Counted from the first letter of the stretch, positions 17,446 to 27,075 are shown. The stretch: DNA of 64,000 nt from Pontibacter diazotrophicus (GCF_003367245.1 NZ_QRGR01000001.1:390043-454042), one strand, 5' to 3'. Numbers and translations: made by a program. Notes: generated by a model not told the origin, from the sequence alone.

Positions 17446-18461
17446 ATGAAAAAACTAGTATGTACTACTTCCGGCAAGTTTGAATATGCGCACGCTGAAA
17501 AGCCGGAGTTAACAGAAGGCAATGCTATCATAAAAATAAAACGAATTGGCGTCTGCGGCACAGACCTGCACGCGTTTGAGGGTACGCAGCCATACTTTGA
17601 GTATCCGCGTGTGTTAGGGCATGAATTGGCCGGAGAACTGGTTGATTTTGACAGTGCCCCAGGTTTCAGGAAAGGAGAGGCGGTAACTTTTATTCCTTAC
17701 TTTCACTGTGGCGGCTGTATTGCCTGTCGCTCCGATAAGCTTAACTGCTGCACAGGCATAGAGGTATGTGGGGTGCACATAGATGGCGGCATGGCAGAAT
17801 ACCTTTCTGTACCGTCCTATGCACTCGTACACGGGGCAGTTTGTCTTATGATGCCCTGGCACTGGTGGAGCCGCTGGCCATAGGAGCACATGGCGTCAGA
17901 AGGGCTGGTGTAAAGCCCGGAGAGTTTGTATTAGTGGTAGGCGCCGGTCCCATTGGTTTAGGTATAATGGAGCTCGCGCGCATCGCTGGGGCCACCGTTA
18001 TTGCGATGGATATAAATGAAGCACGTCTTGCTTTCGCTAAAGAAAAACTAAGGCTGCCTTATACCATCAAGGCCACAGACCCACATGTAACGGAGCAGCT
18101 ACTGGATATCACGAATGGTGACATGCCCACTGTGGTAATAGATGCTACAGGAAGCCAGAAAGCAATCAACAGCTCTTTTCAGTATATGGCACATGGCGCC
18201 AGGTATGTACTTGTTGGCTTGCAGAGAGGGGAGGTATGCTTCAGCCATCCTGAATTTCATAAGCGTGAAGCAACCTTAATGAGCAGCCGCAATGCCAGTC
18301 GCGAAGATTTTACAAAGGTGATTTCGTTGATGGAAAGTGGTTTAATTGACCCTGAAACATATATTACGCATCGGGTGAAATTTGATCAGGTTCAACATGA
18401 CTTTGCAAGCTGGCTTCAACCTGAGACCGGAGTCATAAAGGCGATTGTTGAACTGGACTGA
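17446..18461 (+). pseudogene. LgoD-like zinc alcohol dehydrogenase with one frameshift
   Basis: Two overlapping frames together encode one medium-chain zinc dehydrogenase of about 338 residues. The first part has the catalytic zinc ligands C37 (GVCGTDLHAFEG) and H59-E60 (RVLGHE) and the four structural-zinc Cys around 88-102. It runs to VPSYALVHGA, then leaves frame near 17838-17845. The other frame resumes with LSYDALALVEPLAIGAHGVRRAGV, the NAD-binding VVGAGPIGLG, and SHPEFHKREATLMSSRNASREDF. A single missing base explains the break. The sequence is close to my recollection of E. coli LgoD (YjjN), which oxidises L-galactonate to D-tagaturonate. Because nothing else is damaged, the defect may be very recent or a sequencing error. 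It sits just upstream of uxaA-like. Confidence 0.85.
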
Positions 18462-18611
18462 CAGCATCCGTTTGGCTGTCGCAACTGAACCGATGGAAGT
18501 AATTTTTCTACAGGCAAACCCTGGCGATTTAAGAACTTAGGTCGGGGGATGGAGGCAGACTGACCAGCGGCACGAGTAGGAAACAAACAAAGAAGAAAAT
18601 ATTTATTAGAG

Positions 18612-20264
18612 ATGGTTCGGAAGATTATTAAAGTACATCCTCAGGATAATGTGATGGTCGCGCTGACTGACCTGGAAGCAGGTGATGTGCTCACGCATGA
18701 CGAAGAGCAGTACCTGTTAACAACCACTGTGCCTGCCAAACATAAATTTGCTACAGTAGATCTGCCGGAAGGATCTGAGGTAACCATGTACGGGGTACTG
18801 GTGGGGAAAACAGTAGCAGATGTGGCGGCAGGTGCCTTGCTCACTACGCAGAACCTGAAACATGCCGCCCTTGATTTCTCTACCCGAGAACGTAGAACAG
18901 AGTGGTTAGGGCCTGATGTTTCGCGCTGGGAAAACAAAACTTTCAATGGGTATCACCGGTCTGACGGGCGTGTGGGAACTGCAAACTATTGGCTTGTGGT
19001 GCCGATGGTATTTTGTGAAAACAGAAACCTGGAAGTACTGGAGGAGGCGCTGGTGGATAACCTGGGCTATGGCAAAAGCCAACAGTATCAGTCGCAGGCA
19101 AAGCAACTAATTGACTTTTACAAGACCGGCAAAAGTGTTGAGCAGATTCTGCAGTTAGATATAGAAGTGGAAAACACACATCAGGCGAAGCACCGCTTGT
19201 TCCCAAACGTAGACGGAGTAAAGTTCCTGAAGCACACAGGTGGCTGTGGCGGAACCCGGGGTGATGCGCAGGCCTTGTGTGGCCTGCTGGCAGGCTATAT
19301 CACGCATCCCAATGTGGCAGGGGCTACTGTGCTAAGCCTCGGTTGCCAGCATGCACAGGTTACGATGCTGCAAGAGGAGATAAAGAAGCGGGTTCCCCAT
19401 TTCGATAAACCGCTTTATGTGTTAGAGCAGCAGGTAATAGGGGCAGAAACAGACATGCTTTCAGAAGCTTTAAAGTGCACCTTTGCGGGGCTAATGCAGG
19501 CGAACCAGTGTGAGCGTGCGCCGGCACCGCTCAGCAAGCTATGCATTGGGCTAGAGTGTGGTGGCTCCGACGGCTTTTCTGGTATATCTGCGAATCCTGC
19601 CATTGGCTATACTTCTGATCTGCTTGTGGCTTTAGGAGGTTCTGTGATTTTGGCAGAGTTTCCTGAGCTATGCGGCGTAGAGCAGGACCTGAGTGACCGG
19701 TGTTTAGAAATGGACGACGCGGAGCGTTTTTCCTTACTAATGAAAACATATAATAGTAGAGCAATGGCAGTTGGCTCTGGTTTTGACATGAATCCCTCTC
19801 CCGGCAACATCAAAGATGGATTGATAACCGATGCCATCAAATCAGCGGGAGCTGCCAAAAAGGGTGGCACCTCGCCTGTGGTGGCGGTACTGGATTATCC
19901 GGAGCAGGTAGAGAGGCCGGGACTTAACCTGCTCTGCACTCCTGGCAATGATGTTGAATCAACTACTGCAGAGGTGGCATCCGGTGCTACCGTTGTACTG
20001 TTCACAACAGGGCTGGGCACGCCAACGGGCAACCCGATTGCCCCAGTAGTTAAGATTGCCAGCAACACGAAACTCTATCATAAGATGCGCGATATCATTG
20101 ATATCAATACGGGGGCTATCACGGAGGGAGAAGAAACAATTCAGCAGGCAGGGGAGCGTATACTCGACTATATCATCGCGGTGGCCAGTGGTGAAGAAGA
20201 GGTCGCTGCTGTACGGCACGGGCAGGATGATTTCATACCCTGGAAAAGAGGAGTTTCTCTTTAA
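18612..20264 (+). CDS. UxaA-family altronate dehydratase-like protein
   Basis: This 550-residue cytosolic dehydratase has an N-terminal SAF domain (about 1-95: MVRKIIKVHPQDNVMVALTDLEAGD) and a large UxaA catalytic domain (about 105-545). Conserved blocks include GYHRSDGRVGTANYWLVVP, LKHTGGCGGTRGDAQALCGLLAGY, GLECGGSDGFSGISANPAIG and GNPIAPVVKIASN. UxaA dehydrates D-altronate to 2-keto-3-deoxy-D-gluconate using Fe2+. With an LgoD-like gene immediately upstream, it could serve L-galactonate or a related sugar-acid route, which would also need a tagaturonate reductase not present here. The family also includes enzymes for other aldonates, so the exact substrate is uncertain. Confidence 0.9.
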   Translation: MVRKIIKVHPQDNVMVALTDLEAGDVLTHDEEQYLLTTTVPAKHKFATVDLPEGSEVTMYGVLVGKTVADVAAGALLTTQNLKHAALDFSTRERRTEWLGPDVSRWENKTFNGYHRSDGRVGTANYWLVVPMVFCENRNLEVLEEALVDNLGYGKSQQYQSQAKQLIDFYKTGKSVEQILQLDIEVENTHQAKHRLFPNVDGVKFLKHTGGCGGTRGDAQALCGLLAGYITHPNVAGATVLSLGCQHAQVTMLQEEIKKRVPHFDKPLYVLEQQVIGAETDMLSEALKCTFAGLMQANQCERAPAPLSKLCIGLECGGSDGFSGISANPAIGYTSDLLVALGGSVILAEFPELCGVEQDLSDRCLEMDDAERFSLLMKTYNSRAMAVGSGFDMNPSPGNIKDGLITDAIKSAGAAKKGGTSPVVAVLDYPEQVERPGLNLLCTPGNDVESTTAEVASGATVVLFTTGLGTPTGNPIAPVVKIASNTKLYHKMRDIIDINTGAITEGEETIQQAGERILDYIIAVASGEEEVAAVRHGQDDFIPWKRGVSL

Positions 20265-20553
20265 GGCTGAAGGGATGCCAATCCAGTAAAAAACAAAAAG
20301 CCATGCATTAAAAGAAAATTTGTACGTCGGTCATTGTAATCTTTCTTATAGGATGTTTTTCGGTTGATTTTATTCAGAAGCCAAAGTAAACGCTGCACAC
20401 TCTCTGGGATTTCACCGTCAGGAATACCAAAAGAGGCTTTGGTTGCTGGGGTATTCGATACGACAAAAATCAATGTCTAAAACCAGGCGATGGCGGGCAG
20501 AAGCACACGTACCTATGTATTAAGAGTTTACTCCAATCTACACGCATTCAACC

Positions 20554-22158
20554 ATGATAAGAATATTGGGTTCCATCCGGAAAAGCTGCGGAGTCACGTT
20601 GTGGCAGTTACCTTTAATCGCATGCTGTTTGATGGGGTGTTCCGGCAATCTCCCTCAGGAGTATGCGCAGGCTTCCCCTTCGCTTCAGGCAGATGAAGTT
20701 ACCCTCAGTATCGATGCTTCAGACACATACCAGACGATAGATAATTTTGGTGCCTCGGATGCCTGGGCCTGTCAGTTCGTGGGAAACTGGCCAACTGAAA
20801 AACGAAATGCCATCGCGGATTTGCTCTTCAGTACAGATACCATGTCCAATGGCCAGCCCGAAGGTATAGGGTTATCCCTGTGGCGCTTTAACATTGGGGC
20901 TGGTAGTGCAGAACAGGGAGAGCAAAGCGGGATTCGGGACGAGTGGCGACGGGCTGAATCCTTTCTGGAAGAGGATGGAAGTTACAACTGGCAGCGGCAG
21001 GCCGGGCAGGTTTGGTTTCTGAATGCAGCGAAGGAGCGCGGTGTAAAGAAGTTCCTGGCCTTTCCGAACAGCCCCCCCGTTCACTTAACGAAAAACGGCA
21101 AAGCCTTCGCTTCCGATGCTACACCTAACCTGGCACCTGAGCAGTATAGTGCTTTTGCCGACTACCTGGCAGATGTCATACAAGGCGTGGAGCGGACGCA
21201 GGGCATTCGCTTCGGTTATATCAGCCCGGTAAACGAGCCGCAATGGGACTGGAGTGACGGAGGGCAGGAGGGAACTCCCTTTATGAATGAAGACATTGCC
21301 GGTATCGTCAGAGTGCTCAATACTTCTCTTGAGAGAAGAAGCCTTCCCACTAAAATTGACATAGCCGAAGCCGGAAAAATTGATTACCTCTATACGACTG
21401 CCGATAAGCCGAACAGGGGGAACCAGATAGAGGCTTTCTTTGATAGCAGTTCCCCATATTACATTGGCGACCTTTCCCATACGGGCAAAGTGATTTCGGC
21501 GCATAGTTATTTTACAACCTCTCCCTTCGAACAGGCAGTTGACAGTAGAGAGAAGCTGGCTGCAAAAGTAGCTTCTGTGCCAGGGCTGGAGTTCTGGCAG
21601 TCTGAGTACTGTATACTGGGCGATAATGCCGGAGAAATAGACGGTAACAAGCGGAACCTGGGAATCGACCCGGCTATTTACCTGGCGCGTGTTGTTCATA
21701 CCGATCTGGTAATTGCAAATGCTACCGCCTGGCAGTGGTGGTTAGCCGTCTCTCCTTATGATTACAAGGATGGCCTGGTGTATGTTGACAAGAACAAAGC
21801 AGACGGTGCATACTATGAAAGCAAAATGCTGTGGGCTTTAGGAAATTACAGCCGGTTTATTCGTCCTGGTGCTGTACGCGTCAGCGCGCAGCTGGCAGGA
21901 GCGAAAGCGGAGGCTAACACTGTGCTGGCCTCTTCTTACATTGATACGGCAGGAAAGCAGCTCATAACGGTAGCTGTAAATGCCGGAATAGAGCCAGTGA
22001 AAGTAAAGTTGAGTGCGAAAGGGGCTACTATAGCCGGTATCAGACCTTATGTAACCACAGCGGAGGAGGATCTGAAGCCCGGCAACCTGGTAAACAGCGA
22101 CAATGTAATAATTCTGTCTCCCCGTTCTATTACCACGCTGGTAGCCAATTTAGAATAG
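20554..22158 (+). CDS. GH30-family glycoside hydrolase, lipoprotein
   Basis: This 534-residue hydrolase has an N-terminal lipoprotein-type signal with lipobox LMGC (Cys near residue 29) and a GH30 TIM barrel followed by a beta domain. Marks of the family are IDNFGASDAWACQFVGNWP, GLSLWRFNIGAGSAEQG, the acid/base Glu at about 228 in YISPVNEPQWDW and the nucleophile Glu at about 351 in FWQSEYCILGD. GH30 contains beta-1,6-galactanases, beta-glucosylceramidases, xylanases and fucosidases; the subfamily cannot be fixed by eye. With GH29 and a sulfatase nearby, a beta-galactan or fucosylated side-chain target is plausible. The 289 bases upstream hold no supported gene. Confidence 0.9.
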   Translation: MIRILGSIRKSCGVTLWQLPLIACCLMGCSGNLPQEYAQASPSLQADEVTLSIDASDTYQTIDNFGASDAWACQFVGNWPTEKRNAIADLLFSTDTMSNGQPEGIGLSLWRFNIGAGSAEQGEQSGIRDEWRRAESFLEEDGSYNWQRQAGQVWFLNAAKERGVKKFLAFPNSPPVHLTKNGKAFASDATPNLAPEQYSAFADYLADVIQGVERTQGIRFGYISPVNEPQWDWSDGGQEGTPFMNEDIAGIVRVLNTSLERRSLPTKIDIAEAGKIDYLYTTADKPNRGNQIEAFFDSSSPYYIGDLSHTGKVISAHSYFTTSPFEQAVDSREKLAAKVASVPGLEFWQSEYCILGDNAGEIDGNKRNLGIDPAIYLARVVHTDLVIANATAWQWWLAVSPYDYKDGLVYVDKNKADGAYYESKMLWALGNYSRFIRPGAVRVSAQLAGAKAEANTVLASSYIDTAGKQLITVAVNAGIEPVKVKLSAKGATIAGIRPYVTTAEEDLKPGNLVNSDNVIILSPRSITTLVANLE

Positions 22159-22392
22159 GCTATATACCGTTTCTTTCAGTTGATTTATAGCGATATCGGT
22201 TGATGGTTTGGGAATAGTGACTTTAACTAAGCCACTTAGACGGTTCCTTTTGATTTGTAGAAATGCTAAAGTTGAGCTTACTCTTCTCAGAAACTATGCT
22301 TATTTTAGGATATGGGGAAAGAATCAGCATTGAAGTAGCTCTCTTCGCTGGGGATTCCTGATAAGCAACAGTGAGTTTTTAATGAGAAGCAG

Positions 22393-23832
22393 ATGATCAG
22401 AAATTTAATATTATTAGTTGCTGCATTGATTGTATGTGCTAATACTAATGCTCAGAAAAGCTCTAAGCCAAATGTTATCATCATCAACATGGATGACATG
22501 GGCTACGGTGACACAGAGCCTTATGGCATGACAGGAGTTTCTACTGATAACTTTAACCGGGTTGCAAAAGAGGGGACGCGTTTCACGCATTTCAATGCAG
22601 CCCAGGCTGTCTGTACTACTTCGCGTGCGGCACTGCTTACCGGCACTTACCCCAACAGGTTAGGACTGGCTGGAGCGTTACTTCCGGGGAGTAAAGTGGC
22701 GTTGAACCCGGAGGAGGAAACGATTGCTTCTTTGCTCAAAGAAGCCGGCTATAAAACCGCCATGCTCGGTAAGTGGCACCTGGGCAATAAGCCTCCATAT
22801 ACTCCTATCCACTACGGCTTCGACAGCTTTTATGGTATTCCCTATTCCCATGACATCTGGCCTATAGATTATGCCGGAAAGCGAATCACGGATCCTGCGA
22901 ACATGCGCGGAGGCTGGCCAGCCCTACCCGTGTACCAGGGAGATGTTGTGGTTGACTCCATTCTTACCTTACAGGGGCAGTCGCGTTTAACAACAGCGTT
23001 TACCGAAAGAGCGGTTGCCTTCATAAAAGAAAATAAGGCCAAACCCTTCTTTCTTTACCTGGCGCACCCCATGCCGCACGTACCGCTGGCCGCATCAGAT
23101 AAATTCAGGGGGAAGAGTAAAATAGGCCTGTTCGGGGATGTAATCCTGGAACTGGACTGGTCGTTAGGGGAGGTGCTGAAGGTGCTGGACCAGGAGAAGA
23201 TAGCAGATAACACCCTGCTGATTGTTACCAGCGACAACGGCCCCTGGCTGAACTTCGGTGACAATGCCGGCTCGTCGGGCGGTTTTAAGGAAGGCAAGTC
23301 AACCTCCTGGGAGGGTGGAACGCGAGTACCGATGCTGGTGCGCTGGCCAGGTAAAGTGGAGGCTGCCGGCGTGAACAGCCAGCTGATGACAAACATGGAC
23401 CTGCTGCCAACTATCATGGCCGCAACAGGGGCGCCGCTTCCCGAAAAGAAAATAGACGGGATGAACTTCCTGCCGGTTTTACTTGGGAAAGCGGATGAAG
23501 GGCCCCGGGAGGTGCTTTACTACTATTTCGGAAAGAACAACCTGGAGGCTATCCGTTACCGGAACTGGAAGCTTGTGCTGCCGCATCCTTCCAACACCTA
23601 CGCAGCGCTGCATGGCAAGGAGGGCACACCGGGCAAAATAGCGAGGGTGCAGGTTCCGACGGCGCTCTACAACCTGTCGCACGACGCCGGGGAGGATTAT
23701 GACGTGCAGGAGCTGTACCCGGAGGTGGTCGCGCAAATAATGCTCCTTGCGGAGGAGGCACGAAAAGACTTAGGCGATGATCTGACAAACCGGGTGGGCG
23801 AGAATGTTCGGAAGCCAGCCATGTTACAATAA
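22393..23832 (+). CDS. S1-family sulfatase with CTTSR modification motif
   Basis: This 479-residue sulfatase has a Sec signal peptide (cleavage near CANTNAQ) and the alkaline-phosphatase-like fold. Metal-binding Asp residues lie in NVIIINMDDMGYGD, other conserved blocks are GKWHLG and LLIVTSDNGPW, and the barrel ends as expected. The residue normally converted to formylglycine is C74 in AVCTTSRAALLTG. The canonical motif is CxPxR, or CxAxR in anaerobic-type systems; here Thr replaces Pro. It should remove sulfate esters from glycans outside the cytoplasm. A formylglycine-generating-enzyme-like lipoprotein gene begins 36 bases downstream, so the pair is probably co-transcribed. The exact sulfated substrate is unknown. 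Confidence 0.93.
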   Translation: MIRNLILLVAALIVCANTNAQKSSKPNVIIINMDDMGYGDTEPYGMTGVSTDNFNRVAKEGTRFTHFNAAQAVCTTSRAALLTGTYPNRLGLAGALLPGSKVALNPEEETIASLLKEAGYKTAMLGKWHLGNKPPYTPIHYGFDSFYGIPYSHDIWPIDYAGKRITDPANMRGGWPALPVYQGDVVVDSILTLQGQSRLTTAFTERAVAFIKENKAKPFFLYLAHPMPHVPLAASDKFRGKSKIGLFGDVILELDWSLGEVLKVLDQEKIADNTLLIVTSDNGPWLNFGDNAGSSGGFKEGKSTSWEGGTRVPMLVRWPGKVEAAGVNSQLMTNMDLLPTIMAATGAPLPEKKIDGMNFLPVLLGKADEGPREVLYYYFGKNNLEAIRYRNWKLVLPHPSNTYAALHGKEGTPGKIARVQVPTALYNLSHDAGEDYDVQELYPEVVAQIMLLAEEARKDLGDDLTNRVGENVRKPAMLQ

Positions 23833-23868
23833 AGTCCTTGAGTGTAGTTGGGTAAAATAGAAGTGTAT

Positions 23869-24999
23869 ATGAATAAGTCGTACAGAATAGCCACAGCTGC
23901 CTTAGCTTTTAGCCTCTCTAGCCTTACAGGTTGCCAGCCTGGGCATGAGGAACAAGCCAAGGCTGCTGATGTAACTGGTAGCGAAGGGGGAAGAGGGATA
24001 GCTGTGTGTCAGCCTGGAGCGGGGCAGCAGTTTGCGGAGCTTGCCGGAGTGGAAAGCAGGGGAGAGGAGAATACTGAAGAAACCACAGACACCGTTCCTT
24101 CGAGGATGGTCTGGATTCCGGGAGGCACCTTTGCCATGGGGGCGGAAGATGCCGCGTTTCCTGATGCAAAGCCCGTTCACGATGTAACCCTGAGCGGCTT
24201 CTGGATAGATGAGCATGAGGTAACGAATGCCGAGTTTGCTGCATTTGTACAGGCCACCGGGTACGTAACGGTAGCGGAGCGGCCCCTGAATCCTGCTGAT
24301 TTCCCCGGTGTGCCTGCTGATAAATTAGTGCCCGGTTCCGGTGTGTTTGTGGCTACTGCCCAACCGGTATCTTTGGATAATCCGCTTCAGTGGTGGCAGT
24401 ATGCCCCCGGTGCCAGTTGGAGGAAGCCGTTCGGGAAGGGGAGTGCTGCCATGGCACATCCCAATGAGCCTGTTGTGCATGTAAGTTACGAAGATGCGCT
24501 TGCCTATGCCACGTGGGCAGGTAAACGGTTGCCAACGGAGGCAGAATGGGAGTACGCTGCGAGAGGCGGCCAAGAGCAGCAGCCATATTACTGGGGAGAT
24601 GAGGTAAAGCCGGATGGAAAGTGGATGGCTAACATTTACCAGGGCCACTTCCCTGACCGCAACACAGGAGCGGATGGCTATGTTGGTGCGGCCCCGGTCA
24701 AATCCTATCCTCCTAACCCCTATGGGCTGTATGACATGGACGGCAACGTGTGGGAGTGGTGCAGCGACTACTATAGGCCGGACTACTACCAGCACAGCGC
24801 CAAAGAGAACCCCAAAGGCCCGGCCAGCAGTTATGACCCGGATGAGTCCGGAACGGTGCAGCGGGTGCAGCGGGGGGGCTCTTACCTGTGCAGCGACCAG
24901 TACTGCACCCGCTACAGGGCAGGCAGCCGTGGGAAAGGCGAAGTATCCAGCGGTTCCAGTAACCTTGGGTTCAGATGTGTAAGAGATGAAAGTAATTGA
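23869..24999 (+). CDS. Formylglycine-generating enzyme (FGE/SUMF1-type) lipoprotein
   Basis: This 376-residue protein has a lipoprotein signal ending SLTGC, a low-complexity linker, and a full SUMF1-type domain from about residue 80 (MVWIPGGTFAMGAEDAAFPD). Further family blocks are WIDEHEVTNAEFAAFV, RLPTEAEWEYAARGG, GLYDMDGNVWEWCSDYY and RGGSYLCSDQYCTRYRAGSR. The last contains C341 and C346, spaced exactly like the catalytic C336 and C341 pair of human FGE; many SUMF1-like proteins lack them. It therefore probably is a true copper-dependent oxidase that converts sulfatase Cys to formylglycine. The start at 23869 gives a normal signal sequence. The export signal is unexpected because bacterial FGE is usually cytosolic. 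Confidence 0.85.
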   Translation: MNKSYRIATAALAFSLSSLTGCQPGHEEQAKAADVTGSEGGRGIAVCQPGAGQQFAELAGVESRGEENTEETTDTVPSRMVWIPGGTFAMGAEDAAFPDAKPVHDVTLSGFWIDEHEVTNAEFAAFVQATGYVTVAERPLNPADFPGVPADKLVPGSGVFVATAQPVSLDNPLQWWQYAPGASWRKPFGKGSAAMAHPNEPVVHVSYEDALAYATWAGKRLPTEAEWEYAARGGQEQQPYYWGDEVKPDGKWMANIYQGHFPDRNTGADGYVGAAPVKSYPPNPYGLYDMDGNVWEWCSDYYRPDYYQHSAKENPKGPASSYDPDESGTVQRVQRGGSYLCSDQYCTRYRAGSRGKGEVSSGSSNLGFRCVRDESN

Positions 25000-25253
25000 G
25001 GAAGACTACCTCCTTAGAAATAAACCTATAGTTGTATTCAGGTTAACTCTAAGTCGGGAGCAGACATCCCTTTTTTGAACAGCACGAACCAGGTAAAACA
25101 AACACTTATTTGATTCCAATCTTATTTGCCTCTAAAGGTGATGCACAACGGGCTTGTATAATACACAGCTGTACTGCTGTGGCACAGCTGTCTGAAGATA
25201 GCCGTAAAAGGAGACAGTCCAAATCTATGGCGCGATGCAGGGCAGGAGGCATT

Positions 25254-26339
25254 TCATTTGGCCTCTGTTGCTTCTGAATTGATGTGCTGACTTGTCGTCT
25301 CTGACACGATACGGCCTAAATCGGTGAGGATGCTCCCGATATCCCGCAGCGTTGCCGGCGGCCCTACTCCCTGCAGGTTATCCAGGCAGCGTTCCTGTTC
25401 TGCCAGGGCCTGAAGCACAGCAGCGTTTAAGTTCTTCCGGTTTTCCTCCGTTGCATGCACCGAGAACAGCCCGTAGGCAGCAGCACAATTTGCTGTGGCT
25501 TCCATCGCTCGCTTTAGCCTCTCTACATAAGTTTGCTCCAGCCCAGAATGCTGGTTTAGCTGTAAATCGGCCAGGCTCCTTCGGATGCCCCTTATCTGGA
25601 TGGTGATACTTTCCAGTTGCCGTATGCTTTTGGCAAGCTGGTTTAGCCGCTCTCTTTTGTGCGTCAGCAGGGGGTTGTACTTCAGGCTTTGCTCGGCCAG
25701 GTCAAGTGCCTTTCTGCATTTTTCAGCTTCTTTGATGAGCGCGTCTACCTCTGAGCGACCGGTTTTTCTTTTGGAGCCTGTTATATCCAGCAGTGCTGTT
25801 AAATTGGCTAAAGTAATTGCAGCCAGCTTGCTAAATGTCATGATGCTCCGCTCCACATCGGGTACGGCATTTTGTGGAATAATCAGCGCATTGGTTAATA
25901 CCGCTATGGCAGACCCTAAAATCGTTTCAAAAATTCTTTCATAGGCATACCCTTCTCTGGTCTGTCCGAAAGCAAGTACTAAAAGCGAACTGATGGCTAC
26001 CTGCGATATGATCTGAGGGTTCATCCGGAGCGCTTTGGCAATGCCCATCCCTACCAGAATGATAAAGAAGATGGAGAAAGCCCCTACCTTAAACCAGTGC
26101 CCCAGCAACATACTTACCAGCACACCACCGATTATACCCACAATACGCTGCGTCGCTTTATTTACAGAGTCGGCTACCGTAACCTGCACTGTAATAATGG
26201 CTGCAACAGCAGCAAAGTAAGGGTATTCCGAGTGCAGCACGCTGCTGGCCACAAACCAGGACAGCGCAGCTGCAAAGGCTGTCTTCACTATCTGTAAATT
26301 CAGACCGAGCTTTCCCGGTATATCTATGATTTTGCTCAC
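25254..26339 (-). CDS. FUSC/aromatic acid exporter family membrane protein
   Basis: This 361-residue protein has about five to six N-terminal membrane helices within residues 15-160 (for example FFIILVGMGIAKALRM and AISSLLVLAFG) and a cytosolic helical C-terminal half rich in Leu, Arg and Gln. That order, with the motif TVADSVNKATQRIVGIIGG, fits the aromatic-acid-exporter/FUSC group, whose members export phenolic acids or are of unknown substrate. The nearest neighbours are unrelated, so nothing more specific can be said. It is transcribed alone on the minus strand. Confidence 0.8.
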   Translation of the reverse strand: MSKIIDIPGKLGLNLQIVKTAFAAALSWFVASSVLHSEYPYFAAVAAIITVQVTVADSVNKATQRIVGIIGGVLVSMLLGHWFKVGAFSIFFIILVGMGIAKALRMNPQIISQVAISSLLVLAFGQTREGYAYERIFETILGSAIAVLTNALIIPQNAVPDVERSIMTFSKLAAITLANLTALLDITGSKRKTGRSEVDALIKEAEKCRKALDLAEQSLKYNPLLTHKRERLNQLAKSIRQLESITIQIRGIRRSLADLQLNQHSGLEQTYVERLKRAMEATANCAAAYGLFSVHATEENRKNLNAAVLQALAEQERCLDNLQGVGPPATLRDIGSILTDLGRIVSETTSQHINSEATEAK

Positions 26340-26472
26340 AAGGTAGTTTTACTTCCCCCGCGTTTTTATGTTAGCGTTTGCTGCGCAAGAGAGCGAAACG
26401 GTAGCGGAAGGTTTAAGTGGCTGTTGCCAGTGATGGGCTGGAGATAAGATTGCTCGCAGAGGTCCTCCACTG

Positions 26473-26524
26473 GTTATAACAAACAAGGCTGCCCCTAAAC
26501 CGGAGCAGCCTTGTTTGTTATAAC
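26473..26524 (-). terminator. Strong terminator hairpin after the YceI gene
   Basis: A perfect 20-bp stem joins 26473-26492 to 26505-26524, with GGCTGC/GCAGCC at the loop side, AACAAACAA/TTGTTTGTT at the base, and a 12-base loop. It lies 17 bases beyond the YceI stop and upstream of the FUSC gene start, so it should end YceI transcription; because of its symmetry it could act in both directions. Confidence 0.85.
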
Positions 26525-26541
26525 GAAAGAAAGAGCGGAGT

Positions 26542-27075
26542 TTACGCTTGCTTTACGAGCTGCACCTCACCCTGTAGTTTCAGTTCCTCTCCCAGCATCA
26601 CGCCGCCTGTTTCGAGCGCTGCATTGTAGTTGATGCCCCAGTCTTTGCGGTTGATTTTGCCGCTGATAGAGAAGCCTGCCTTCACATTTCCCCAAGGGTC
26701 TGTGGCGACACCGTTGTCTTCCACAGTAAGCTGCACTGGCTTAGTCGTGTCTTTTATGGTTAAGTCTCCGTAGAGGGTAAAGGTGTCGTCGTCTACTCTT
26801 TCTACTTTGGTAGACACGAACTTCATGTTCGGGTGTGTTTCCGCTCCAAAGAAGTCTGCATTGCGCAGGTGCTCATCCCGCTGCTCGTTGTTGGTGTTGA
26901 TAGAAGCTACATCAACGTTAGCCACTACTTTCGCATTAGAAAAATCATCACCCTCGGTTCCAGCCTCTACATCAAATTGTGTGAACTTTCCTGTAACGTT
27001 GGAAATCATCATGTGCTTAATCTTAAAGCCTAGTTCACTGTGAGAAAGGTCTAAAGCCCATTTCGTTGCTGCCAT
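26542..27075 (-). CDS. YceI-family protein (cytosolic form)
   Basis: This 177-residue protein is a YceI/lipocalin-like beta-barrel that binds long isoprenoid chains in characterised members. The typical pattern is clear: WALDLSHSELGFKIKHMMISNVTGKF, EQRDEHLRNADFFGAETHPNMKF, LYGDLTIKDTTKPVQLTVE and INRKDWGINYN. No signal peptide is present, unlike E. coli YceI, so it should stay in the cytoplasm. Length matches the family. It stands alone, with a strong terminator behind it. Its physiological role is not known; family members are often induced by stress. Confidence 0.93.
   Translation of the reverse strand: MAATKWALDLSHSELGFKIKHMMISNVTGKFTQFDVEAGTEGDDFSNAKVVANVDVASINTNNEQRDEHLRNADFFGAETHPNMKFVSTKVERVDDDTFTLYGDLTIKDTTKPVQLTVEDNGVATDPWGNVKAGFSISGKINRKDWGINYNAALETGGVMLGEELKLQGEVQLVKQA

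Noticed and set aside
20261..20473. 70-codon minus-strand frame between UxaA-like and GH30 genes
   Set aside because: The product (containing SVQRLLWLLNKINRK) looks somewhat protein-like, but no family was recognised and it overlaps the end of the UxaA-like gene.
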